From Bugula neritina (lineage: Eukaryota > Bryozoa > Gymnolaemata > Cheilostomatida > Bugulidae), in the NCBI GenBank assembly GCA_964035545.1, contig OZ037766.1:17821581-17885580 (forward strand): a stretch of 64,000 nucleotides of DNA, written 5' to 3'. The notes under the pieces were generated by a model, which was not told the origin of the DNA, made no database searches, and was given only the letters and a program-made list of their open reading frames with translations. This document shows, piece after piece, positions 10,251 through 23,070 of the stretch (the stretch's first letter is position 1; each line of letters opens with the position of its first letter). Made by a program: the position numbers and the translations under genes.

Positions 10251-12282
10251 GCAACATATTTCAGTAGGTTACCATATATTTTGGTATGTTGCAGCATATT
10301 TCAAGGTGTTGCGGTGTATTTCAATATGTTACAGTGTATTTCAGTATGTTGCAGTATGTTGCAGTGTATTTCTGTATGTTACAGTGTATTTCAGTATGTT
10401 GCAGTATATTTCAGTATGTTACAGTATATTTCAGTATGTTGCAGTATATTTCAGTGGGTTATCGCATATTTCAGTATGATACAGCGTATTTCAGTATGTT
10501 ACAGTGTATTTCAGTATGTTGCAGTATATTTCAGTATGTTACAATGAATTTCAGTATGTTACAGTACATTTCCGTAAATTACACTATACTTCAGTGAGTT
10601 GTAGTATATTTCAGTATCTTGCAGTATAGCTCAGTATGTTACAGTATGTTTCAGTATGTTACAGTATATTTCAGTGTGTTACAGTAAATTTCAGTATGTT
10701 ACAGTGCATTTGCATATATTACACTACACTTCAGTGAGTTTTAGTGTTTTTCAGTATGTTGCAGTATATTTCAGTATGATACAATAAATTTCAGTATGTT
10801 ACAGTACAGTTCCGTAAATTACACTATACTTCAGTGAGTTGTAGTATATTTCAGTATCTTGCAGTATATCTCAGTATGTTACAGTATATTTCAGTATGTT
10901 GCAGTATATTTCAGCGTTTTTCAGTATATTTCAGTATGTCACAGTGCATTTCCAAATATTACACTATACTTCAGTGAGTTTCAGTGTCTTTCAGTATGTT
11001 GCAGTATGTTGCAGTGTATTTCAGTATGTTACAGTGTATTTCAGTAGGTTTCAGTATCTTGCAGTATATTTCAGCATGTTGCAGTATATTTCATGATGCT
11101 GCAGTATGTTTCAGTATGTTACAGTATTTTGCAGTATTTTGCAGTATATTTCAGTGTGTTACAGTATATTTCATTATGTTGCAGTATGTTACAGTGTATT
11201 TCAGTAGTTTGCAACATATTTCAGTAGGTTACCATACATTTCGGTATGTTGCAGCATATTTCAATGTGTTGCAGTGTATTTCAATATGTTACAGTGTATT
11301 TCAGTATGTTGCAGTATACTTCAGTGGGTTACAGTATATTTCATTATGTTGCAGTATGTTGCAGTATATTTCAGTAGTTTGCAACATATTTCAGTAGGTT
11401 ACCATATATTTCGGTATGTTGCAGTATATTTAAATGTGTTGCAGTGTATTTCAATATGTTACAGTGTATTTCAGTATGTTGCAGTATGTTACAGTATTTT
11501 ACAGTGTATTTCAGTATGTTGCAGTATATTTCAGTATGTTACAGTATATTTCAGTATGTTGCAGTATATTTCAGTGCGTTACAGTATATTTCAGTATGAT
11601 ACAATAAATTTCAGTATATTGGAGTATATTTCAGTGGGTTACAGCATATTTAAGTATGAGACAGTGCACTTTGGTGCGTTACAGTATATTTTAGTATGTT
11701 GCAGTGTAATTCAGTATGTTGTCGTATGTTTCAGTATTTTACAGTACATTTCTAGATATTACACTATATTTCAATGAGTTGCAGTGTAGTTCAGTGTGCT
11801 ACAGCATATTTCAGTATGTTGCAGTGTTTTTGAATGTGTTACAGTATATTTTAGTATATTACTGTATATTTAGGTATGTTGCAGTTTAGTTCAGTATGTT
11901 ACAATAAACTTCAGTATTTTACAGTACATTCCCATGTATAAAACTATACTTCAGTGAGTTGTAGTATATTTCAGTATCCTGCAGTATGTTTCAGTATGTT
12001 ACAGTATATTTCAGTATGTTGCAGTATATTTCAGTGTGTTACAGTATATTTCAGTATGTTACAGTGCATTACCAGACATTACACTATACTTCGGTGAGTT
12101 TTAGTGTCCTTCAGTATGTTGCAGTATATTTCAGTATCTTGCAACATATTCAATGTGTTGCAATGTAATTCAATATGTTTCAGTATATTTCAGTATATTA
12201 CCATGTAGTTAGGTATGTTGCAGTTTATTCCAATGTGTTGCAGTGTATTTCAGTATGTTACAGTGTATTTCAGTATGTTGCA
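10251..12282 (+). repeat. Mosaic satellite segment sharing blocks with its neighbours
   Basis: About 11,330-12,282 copies about 3,770-4,720 at offset 7,560, and the match runs on into the next block to about 12,880. About 10,860-11,250 recurs near 12,899-13,289 at offset 2,039. The rest is ordinary 10-bp satellite with no longer period that I could identify. Confidence 0.75.
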
Positions 12283-15200
12283 GTATCTTGCAGTATATTT
12301 CAGTATGTTGCAGTATATTTCAGTATGTTGCAGTATGTTTCAGTATGTTACATTATATTTCAGTATTTTGCAGTATCTTTCGGTAGTTTGATACATATTT
12401 CAGTAGGTTACCATATATTTCCGTATGTTGCAGTATATTCCAATGTGTTGCAGTGTATTTCAATATCCTACAGTGTATTTAGGTGTGTTTCAATATTTTT
12501 AGGTATATTTCAGTATGTTGAAGTATATTTCAGTATTTTGCAGCAAATTTCAATGCGTTGCAATGTATTTCAATTTGTTGCAGTGTAATTCAGTATGTTA
12601 CAGTACATTTCCATATATTACACTATACTTCAGTGAGTTTTAGTATATTTTAGTATGTTGAAGCATATTTCAGTATGTTGCAGTGCTTTTCAATGTGTTT
12701 CAGTATATTTCAGTTTAGTACCGTATATTTAGGTATGTTACAGTTCATTCCGATGTGTTGCAATGTATTTCAATATGTTACAGTATATTTCAGTATGTTG
12801 CAGTATATTTCAGCGTGTTTCAGTATATTTCAGTATGTCACAGTGCATTTCCAGATATTACACTATACTTCAGTGAGTTGTAGTATATTTCAGTATTTTG
12901 CAGTATATCTCAGTATGTTACAGTATATTTCAGTATGTTGCAGTATATTTCAGCGTCTTTCAGTATATTTCAGTATGTCACAGTGCATTTCCAGATATTA
13001 CACTATACTTCAGTGAGTTTCAGTGTCTTTCAGTATGTTGCAGTATGTTGCGGTGTATTTCAGTATGTTACAGTGTATTTCAGTAGGTTTCAGTATCTTG
13101 CAGTATATTTCAGCATGTTGCAGTATATTTCATGATGCTGCAGTATGTTTCAGTATGTTACAGTATTTTGCAGTATTTTGCAGTATATTTCAGTGTGTTA
13201 CAGTATATTTCATTATGTTGCAGTATGTTGCAGTATATTTCAGTAGTTTACAACATATTTCAGTAGGTTACCACATATTTCGGTAAGTTGCAGTATATTT
13301 CAGTATGATACAATAAATTTCAGTGTGTTACAGTACATTTCTGCAAATTACACTGTACTTCAGTGAGTTGTAGTATATTTCAGTATCTTGCAGTATATCT
13401 CAGTATGTTACAGTTTATTTCAGTATGTTCCAGTATATTTCAGCGTGTTTCAGTATATTTCAGTATGCCACAATGCATTTTCAGATTCTTCACTATACTT
13501 CAGTGAGTTTTAGTGTCTTTCAGTATGTTGCAGTATATTTCGGTATCTTGCAACATATTTCAATGTGTTGCAATGTATTTCAATATGTTACAGTGTATTT
13601 CAGTATGTTTCAGTATCTTGCAGTATATTTCAATATGTTACAGTGTATTTCAGTATGTTGCAGTATTTTGCAATGCATTTCAGTATGTTACAGTGTATTT
13701 CAGTATGTTGCAGTATATTTCAATGTGTTACAATAAATTTTAGTATGTTACAGTACATTTCCGTAAATTACACTATACTTCAGTGAGTTGTAGTATATTT
13801 CAGTATCTTGCAGTATATCTCAGTATGTTACAGTATATTTCAGTATGTTACAGTATATTTCAGTGTGTTACAGTATGTTGCAGTATATTTCAGTAGTTTG
13901 CAACATATTTCAGTAGGTTACCATATATTTCGGTATGTTGCAGCATATTTCAATGTGTTCCAGTGTATTTCAATATGTTACAGTGTATTTCAGTATGTTG
14001 CAGTATGTTGCAGTATGATGCAGTATGTTGCAGTGTATTTCTGTATGTTACAGTGTATTTTAGTACGTTGCAGTATATTTCAGTATGTTACAGTATGTTT
14101 CAGTATGTTGCAGTGTATTTCAGTGGGTTATAGCATATTTCAGTATGATACAGCGTATTTCAGTATGTTACAGTGTATTTCAGTATGTTGCAGTATTTTG
14201 CAATATATTTCAGTATGTTACAGCGTATTTCAGTATGTTGCAGTATATTTCAGTATGTTACAATAAATTTCAGTATGTTACAGTACATTTCCGTAAATTA
14301 CACTATACTTCAGTGAGTTGTAGTATATTTCAGTATCTTGCAGTATATCTCAGTATGTTACAGTATATTTCAGTATGTTGCGGTATATTTCAGCGTGTTT
14401 CAGTATATTTCAGTATGTCACAGTGCATTTCCAGATATTACACTATACTTCAGTGAGTTTTAGTGTCTTTCAGTATGTTGCAGTTTGTTGCAGTGTATTT
14501 CAGTATGTTACAGTGTATTTCAGTAGGTTTCAGTGTCTTGCAGTATATTTCAGTATGTTGCAGTATATTTCAGTATGTTGCAGTATGTTTCAGTATGTTA
14601 CATTATATTTCAGTATTTTGCAGTATCTTTCGGTAGTTTGATACATATTTCAGTAGGTTACCATATATTTCCGTATGGTGCAGTATATTCCAATGTGTTG
14701 CAGTGTATTTCAATATCCTACAGTGTATTTAGGTGTGTTTCAACATTTTTAGGTATATTTCAGTATGTTGAAGTATATTTCAGTATTTTGCAGCAAATTT
14801 CAATGCGTTGCAATGTATTTCAATTGGTTGCAGTGTAATTCAGTATATTACAGTACATTTCCATATATTACACTATACTTCAGTGAGTTGTAGTATATTT
14901 TAGTATGTTGAAGCATATTTCAGTATGTTGCAGTGCTTTTCAATGTGTTTCAGTATATTTCAGTTTAGTACCGTATATTTAGGTATGTTACAGTTCATTC
15001 CGGTGTGTTGCAATGTATTTCAATATGTTACAGTATATTTCAGTATGTTGCAGTATATTTCAGCGTGTTTCAGTATATTTCAGTATGTCACAGTGCATTT
15101 CCAGATATTACACTATACTTCAGTGAGTTGTAGTATATTTCAGTATCTTGCAGTATATCTCAGTATGTTACAGTATATTTCAGTATGTTGCAGTATATTT

Positions 15201-16782
15201 CAGCGTTTTTCAGTATATTTCAGTATGTCACAGTGCATTTCCAGATATTACACTATACTTCAGTGAGTTTCAGTGTCTTTCAGTATGTTGCAGTATGTTG
15301 CAGTGTATTTCAGTATGTTACAGTGTATTTCAGTAGGTTTCAGTATCTTGCGGTATATTTCAGCATGTTGCAGTATATTTCATGATGCTGCAGTATGTTT
15401 CAGTATGTTACAGTATTTTGCAGTATTTTGCAGTATATTTCAGTGTGTTACAGTATATTTCATTATGTTGCAGTATGTTGCAGTATATTTCAGTATTTTG
15501 CAACATATTTCAGTAGGTTACCACATATTTCGGTAAGTTGCAGTATATTTCAGTATGATACAATAAATTTCAGTGTGTTACAGTACATTTCTGCAAATTA
15601 CACTGTACTTCAGTGAGTTGTAGTATATTTCAGTATCTTGCAGTATATCTCAGTATGTTACAGTTTATTTCAGTATGTTCCAGTATATTTCAGCGTGTTT
15701 CAGTATATTTCAGTATGCCACAATGCATTTTCAGATTCTTCACTATACTTCAGTGAGTTTTAGTGTCTTTCAGTATGTTGCAGTATATTTCGGTATCTTG
15801 CAACATATTTCAATGTGTTGCAATGTATTTCAATATGTTACAGTGTATTTCAGTATGTTTCAGTATCTTGCAGTATATTTCAATATGTTACAGTGTATTT
15901 CAGTATGTTGCAGTATTTTGCAATGCATTTCAGTATGTTACAGTGTATTTCAGTATGTTGCAGTATATTTCAATGTGTTACAATAAAATTTAGTATGTTA
16001 CAGTACATTTCCGTAAATTACACTATACTTCAGTGAGTTGTAGTATATTTCAGTATCTTGCAGTATATCTCAGTATGTTACAGTATATTTCAGTATGTTG
16101 CAGTATATTTCAGTGTGTTACAGTATGTTGCAGTATATTTCAGTAGTTTGCAACATATTTCAGTAGGTTACCATATATTTCGGTATGTTGCAGCATATTT
16201 CAATGTGTTCCTGTGTATTTCAATATGTTACAGTGTATTTCAGTATGTTGCAGTATGTTGCAGTATGATGCAGTATGTTGCAGTGTATTTCTGTATGTTA
16301 CAGTGTATTTTAGTACGTTGCAGTATATTTCAGTATGTTACAGTATGTTTCAGTATGTTGCAGTGTATTTCAGTGGGTTATAGCATATTTCAGTATGATA
16401 CAGCGTATTTCAGTATGTTACAGTGTATTTCAGTATGTTGCAGTATTTTGCAATATATTTCAGTATGTTACAGCGTATTTCAGTATGTTGCAGTATATTT
16501 CAGTATGTTACAATAAATTTCAGTATGTTACAGTACATTTCCGTAAATTACACTATACTTCAGTGAGTTGTAGTATATTTCAGTATCTTGCAGTATATCT
16601 CAGTATGTTACAGTATATTTCAGTATGTTGCAGTATATTTCAGCGTGTTTCAGTATATTTCAGTATGTCACAGTGCATTTCCAGATATTACACTATACTT
16701 CAGTGAGTTTTAGTGTCTTTCAGTATGTTGCAGTTTGTTGCAGTGTATTTCAGTATGTTACAGTGTATTTCAGTAGGTTTCA
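12283..16782 (+). repeat. 2,250-bp HOR in two tandem copies
   Basis: Copy 1 (12,283-14,532) and copy 2 (14,533-16,782) share rare variants at exactly 2,250 bp. Examples are CATTATATTTCAGTATTTTG (12,351 and 14,601), TCAGATTCTTCAC (13,471 and 15,721) and the CAATGCATTT block (13,671 and 15,921). The two copies differ by scattered substitutions only. There is no indel between them. Confidence 0.9.
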
Positions 16783-18060
16783 GTGTCTTGCAGTATATTT
16801 CAGCATGTTGCAGTATATTTCAGGATGTTGCAGTATGTTTCAGTACAATTCAGTATGTTGCAGTATATTTCAGTGCGTTACAGTATACTTCAGTATGTTA
16901 CAGTGTATTTCAGCATGTTACAGTGTATTTCAGTATGTTTCAATATTTTTAGGTATATTTCAGTATGTTGAAGTATATTTCAGCGAGTTTCAGTATATTT
17001 CAGTATATCACAGTGCATATCCAGATATTACACTATACTTCAGTGAGTTTTAGTGTCTTTCAGTATGTTACAGTGTATTTCAGTATGTTGCAGTATTTTG
17101 CAATATATTTCAGTATGTTACAGTATATTTCAGTATGTTGCAGTATAATTCAGTATGTTACAATAAATTTCAGTATGTTACAGTATATTTCAATATGTTG
17201 CAGTATATTTCAGCGTGTTTCAGTATATTTCAGTATGTCACAGTGCATTTCCAGATATTACACTATACTTCAGTGAGTTTTAGTGTCTTTCAGTATGTTA
17301 CAGTGTATTTCAGTATGTTGCAGTATAATTCAGTATGTTACAATAAATTTCAGTATATTACAGTACATTTCCGTAAATTACACTATACTTCAGTGAGTTG
17401 TAGTATATTTCAGTATCTTGCAGTATATCTCAGTTTGTTACAGTATATTTCAGTATGTTACAGTATATTTCAGTGTGTTACAGTAAATTTCAGTATGTTA
17501 CAGTGCATTTGCAGATATTACACTATACTTCAGTGAGTTTTAGTGTCTTTCAGTATGTTGCAGCATATTTCGGCATCTTGCAACTTATTTCAATGTGTTG
17601 CAATGTATTTCAATATGTTACAGTGTATTTCAGTATGTTGCAGTATGTTGCAGTGTATTTCAGTATGTTACAGTGTATTTCAGCAGGTCTCAGTATCTTG
17701 CAGTATATTTTAGTATGTTGCAGTATATTTCAGTGGGTTACAGTATATTCCAGTATGTTCCAGTGTATTTCAGTATGTTACAGTGTATTTCAGTAGTTTG
17801 CAACATATTTCAGTAGGTTACCATATATTTCGGTATGTTGCAGCATATTTCAATGTGTTGCAGTGTATTTCAATATGTTACAGTGTATTTCAGTATGTTG
17901 CAGTATGTTGCAGTGTATTTCTGTATGTTACAGTGTATTTCAGTATGTTGCAGTATATTTCAGTATGTTACAGTATGTTTCAGTATGTTGCAGTTTATTT
18001 CCGTGGGTTATAGTATATTTCAGTATGATACAGCGTATTTCAGTATGTTGCAGTATAATT
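16783..18060 (+). repeat. Satellite segment with a distant copy near 36-37.5 kb
   Basis: Together with the end of the 2,250-bp block, sequence from about 16,135 to 18,060 recurs at about 35,543-37,490. The offset is 19,408, then 19,458 and 19,438 after two differences of whole monomers. Shared rare variants include CAGTACAATTCAG (16,843 and 36,251) and CAGTGCATATCCAGA (17,011 and 36,419). Confidence 0.85.
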
Positions 18061-21000
18061 CAGTAGTTTGCAACATATTTCAGTAGGTTACCATATATTT
18101 CGGTATGTTGCAGCATATTTCAATGTGTTGCAGTGTATTTCAATATGTTACAGTGTATTTCAGTATGTTGCAGTATGTTGCAGTATGATGCAGTATGTTT
18201 CAGTGTATTTCTGTATGTTACAGTGTATTTCAGTATGTTGCAGTATATTTCAGTATGTTACAGTATGTTTCAGTATGTTGCAGTATATTTCAGTGGGTTA
18301 TAGTATATTTCAGTATGTTACAGCGTATTTCAGTATGTTACAGTGTATTTCAGTATGTTGCAGCATTTTGCAATATATTTCAGTATGTTACAGCGTATTT
18401 CAGTATGTTGCAGTATATTTCAGTATGTTACAATAAATTTCAGTATGTCACAGTACATTTCCGTAAATTACACCATACTTCAGTGAGTTGTAGTATATTT
18501 CAGTATCTTGCAGTATATCTCAGTATGTTACTGTATATTTCAGTATGTTACAGTATATTTCAGTGTGTTACAGTAAATTTCAGTATGTTACAGTGCATTT
18601 GCAGATATTACACTATACTTCAGTGAGTTTTAGTGTCTTTCAGTATGTTCCAGTATATTTAAGTATGTTGCAGTATTTTGCAATATATTTTAGTATGTTA
18701 CAGTGTATTTCAGTACGTTGCAGTATATTTCAGTATAATACAATAAATTTCAGTGTGTTACAGTACATTTCTGCAAATTACACTATACTTCAGTGAGTTG
18801 TAGTATATTTCAGTATCTTGCAGTATATCTCAGTATGTTTCAGTTTATTTCAGTATGTTCCAGTATATTTCAGCGTGTTTCAGTATATTTCAGCATGCCA
18901 CAGTACATTTTTAGATTTTTCACTATACTTCAGTGAGTTTTAGTGTCTTTCAGTATGTTGCAGTATAATTCGGTATCTTGCAACTTATTTCAATGTGTTG
19001 CAATGTATTTCAATATGTTACAGTGTATTTAAGTATGTTGCAGTATGTTGCAGTGTATTTCAGTATGTTACAGTGTATTTCAGTAGGTTTCAGTATCTTG
19101 CAGTATATTTCAGTATGTTGCAGTATATTTCAGTGGGTTACAGTATATTCCAGTATGTTCCAGTATGTTGCAGTATATTTCAGTATGTTGCAGTGTATTT
19201 CAGTATGTTACAGTGTATTTCAGTATGTTGCAGTATGTTGCAGTGTATTTCTGTATGTTACAGCGTATTTCTGTATGTTACAGTGTATTTCAGTAGTTTG
19301 CAACATATTTAAGTAGGTTACCATATATTTCGGTAAGTTGCAGCATATTTCAATGTGTTGCAGTGTATTTCAATATGTTACAGTGTATTTCAGTATGTTG
19401 CAGTATGTTGCAGTGTATTTCTGTATGTTACAGGGTATTTCAGTATGTGACAGTGTATTTCAGTATGTTGCAGTATATTTCAGTATGTTACAGTATGTTT
19501 CAGTATGTTGCAGTATATTTCAGTGGGTTATAGTATATTTCAGTATGATACAGCGTATTTGAGTATGTTACAGTATATTTCAGTGTGTTACAGTATGTTG
19601 AGTATATTTCAGTAGTTTGCAACATATTTCAGTAGGTTACCAGATATTTCGGTATGTTGCAGCATATTTCAATGTGTTGCAGTGTATTTCAATATGTTAC
19701 AGTGAATTTCAGTATGTTGCAGTATGTTGCAGTATGATGCAGTATGTTGCAGTGTATTTCTGATTGTTACAGTGTATTTCAGTATGTTGCAGTATATTTC
19801 AGTATGTTACAGTATGTTTCAGTATGTTGCAGTATATTTCAGCGGGTTATAGTATATTTCAGTATGATACAGCGTATTTCAGTATGTTACAGTGTATTTC
19901 AGTATGTTGCAGTATTTTGCAATATATTTCAGTATGTTACAGCGTATTTCAGTATGTTGCAGTATATTTCAGTATGTTACAAAAAATTTCAGTATGTTAC
20001 AGTACATTTCCGTAAATTACACTATACTTCAGTGAGTTGTAGTATATTTCAGTATCTTGCAGTATATCTCAGTATGTTACTGTATATTTCAGTATGTTAC
20101 AGTATGTTTCAGTGTGTTACAGTAAATTTCAGTATGTTACAGTGCATTTGCAGATATTACACTATACTTCAGTGAGTTTTAGTGTCTTTCAGTATGTTGC
20201 AGTATATTTCAGTATGTTGCAGTATTTTGCAATACATTTTAGTATGTTACAGTGTATTTCAGTATGTTGCAATATATTTCAGTATGATACAATAAATTCC
20301 AGTATGTTACAGTACATTTCCATAAATTACACTATACTTCAGTGAGTTGTAGTACATTTTGGTATCTTGCAGTATATCTCAGTATGTTACAGTATAGTTC
20401 AGTATGTTGCAGTATATTTCAGCGTGTTTCAGTATATTTCAGTATGTCACAGTGCATTTCCAGATATTACACTATACTTCAGTGAGTTTTAGTGTTTTTC
20501 AGTATGTTGCAGTATGTTGCAGTGTATTTCAGTATGTTACAGTGTATTTCAGTAGGTTTCAGTGTCTTGCAGTATAATTCAGCATGTTGCAGTATATTTC
20601 AGGATGTTGCAGTATGTTTCAGTATGTTACAGTATTTTGCAGTATTTTGCAGTATAGTTCAGTGTGTTACAGTATATTTCATTATGTTGCAGTATGTTGC
20701 AGTATATTTCAGTAGTTTGCAACATATTTCAGTAGGTTACCATATATTTCGGTATGTTGCAGCATATTTCAATGTGTTGCAGTGTATTTCAATATGTTAC
20801 AGTGTATTTCAGTATGTTGCAGTATGTTGCAGTATGATGCAGTATGTTTCAGTGTATTTCTGTATGTTACAGTGTATTTCAGTATGTTGCAGCATATTTC
20901 AGTATGTTACAGTATGTTTCAGTATGTTGCAGTATATTTCAGTGGGTTATAGTATATTTCAGTATGATACAGCGTATTTCAGTATGTTACAGTGTATTTC

Positions 21001-23070
21001 AGTATGTTGCAGCATTTTGCAATATATTTCAGTATGTTACAGCGTATTTCAGTATGTTGCAGTATATTTCAGTATGTTACAATAAATTTCAGTATGTTAC
21101 AGTACATTTCCGTAAATTACACCATACTTCAGTGAGTTGTAGTATATTTCAGTATCTTGCAGTATATCTCAGTATGTTACTGTATATTTCAGTATGTTAC
21201 AGTATATTTCAGTGTGTTACAGTAAATTTCAGTATGTTACAGTGCATTTGCAGATATTACACTATACTTCAGTGAGTTTTAGTGTCTTTCAGTATGTTCC
21301 AGTATATTTAAGTATGTTGCAGTATTTTGCAATATATTTTAGTATGTTACAGTGTATTTCAGTACGTTGCAGTATATTTCAGTATGATACAATAAATTTC
21401 AGTGTGTTACAGTACATTTCTGCAAATTACACTACACTTCAGTGAGTTGTAGTATATTTCAGTATCTTGCAGTATATCTCAGTATGTTTCAGTTTATTTC
21501 AGTATGTTCCAGTATATTTCAGCGTGTTTCAGTATATTTCAGCATGCCACAGTACATTTTTAGATTTTTCACTATACTTCAGTGAGTTTTAGTGTCTTTC
21601 AGTATGTTGCAGTATAATTCGGTATCTTGCAACTTATTTCAATGTGTTGCAATGTATTTCAATATGTTACAGTGTATTTAAGTATGTTGCAGTATGTTGC
21701 AGTGTATTTCAGTATGTTACAGTGTATTTCAGTAGGTTTCAGTATCTTGCAGTATATTTCAGTATGTTGCAGTATATTTCAGTGGGTTACAGTATATTCC
21801 AGTATGTTCCAGTATGTTGCAGTATATTTCAGTATGTTGCAGTGTATTTCAGTATGTTACAGTGTATTTCAGTATGTTGCAGTATGTTGCAGTGTATTTC
21901 TGTATGTTACAGCGTATTTCTGTATGTTACAGTGTATTTCAGTAGTTTGCAACATATTTAAGTAGGTTACCATATATTTCGGTAAGTTGCAGCATATTTC
22001 AATGTGTTGCAGTGTATTTCAATATGTTACAGTGTATTTCAGTATGTTGCAGTATGTTGCAGTGTATTTCTGTATGTTACAGGGTATTTCAGTATGTGAC
22101 AGTGTATTTCAGTATGTTGCAGTATATTTCAGTATGTTACAGTATGTTTCAGTATGTTGCAGTATATTTCAGTGGGTTATAGTATATTTCAGTATGATAC
22201 AGCGTATTTGAGTATGTTACAGTATATTTCAGTGTGTTACAGTATGTTGAGTATATTTCAGTAGTTTGCAACATATTTCAGTAGGTTACCAGATATTCCG
22301 GTATGTTGCAGCATATTTCAATGTGTTGCAGTGTATTTCAATATGTTACAGTGTATTTCAGTATGTTGCAGTATGTTGCAGTATGATGCAGTATGTTGCA
22401 GTGTATTTCTGATTGTTACAGTGTATTTCAGTATGTTGCAGTATATTTCAGTATGTTACAGTATGTTTCAGTATGTTGCAGTATATTTCAGCGGGTTATA
22501 GTATATTTCAGTATGATACAGCGTATTTCAGTATGTTACAGTGTATTTCAGTATGTTGCAGTATTTTGCAATATATTTCAGTATGTTACAGCGTATTTCA
22601 GTATGTTGCAGTATATTTCAGTATGTTACAAAAAATTTCAGTATGTTACAGTACATTTCCGTAAATTACACTATACTTCAGTGAGTTGTAGTATATTTCA
22701 GTATCTTGCAGTATATCTCAGTATGTTACTGTATATTTCAGTATGTTACAGTATGTTTCAGTGTGTTACAGTAAATTTCAGTATGTTACAGTGCATTTGC
22801 AGATATTACACTATACTTCAGTGAGTTTTAGTGTCTTTCAGTATGTTGCAGTATATTTCAGTATGTTGCAGTATTTTGCAATACATTTTAGTATGTTAGA
22901 GTGTATTTCAGTATGTTGCAGTATATTTTAGTATGATACAATAAATTCCAGTATGTTACAGGACATTTCCATAAATTACACTATACTTCAGTGAGTTGTA
23001 GTACATTTTGGTATCTTGCAGTATATCTCAGTATGTTACAGTATAGTTCAGTATGTTGCAGTATATTTCA
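18060..23070 (+). repeat. 2,649-bp offset HOR, two copies
   Basis: 18,060-20,420 recurs at 20,709-23,069, with about 290 bp of other satellite between the homologous parts. The 2,649 bp offset is one short of a multiple of ten because each copy carries one 9-bp monomer, GTTGAGTAT instead of GTTGCAGTAT, at 19,597 and 22,246. Other shared variants are TGTGACAGTG (19,447 and 22,096) and TTACAAAAAATTTCAG (19,977 and 22,626). Confidence 0.88.
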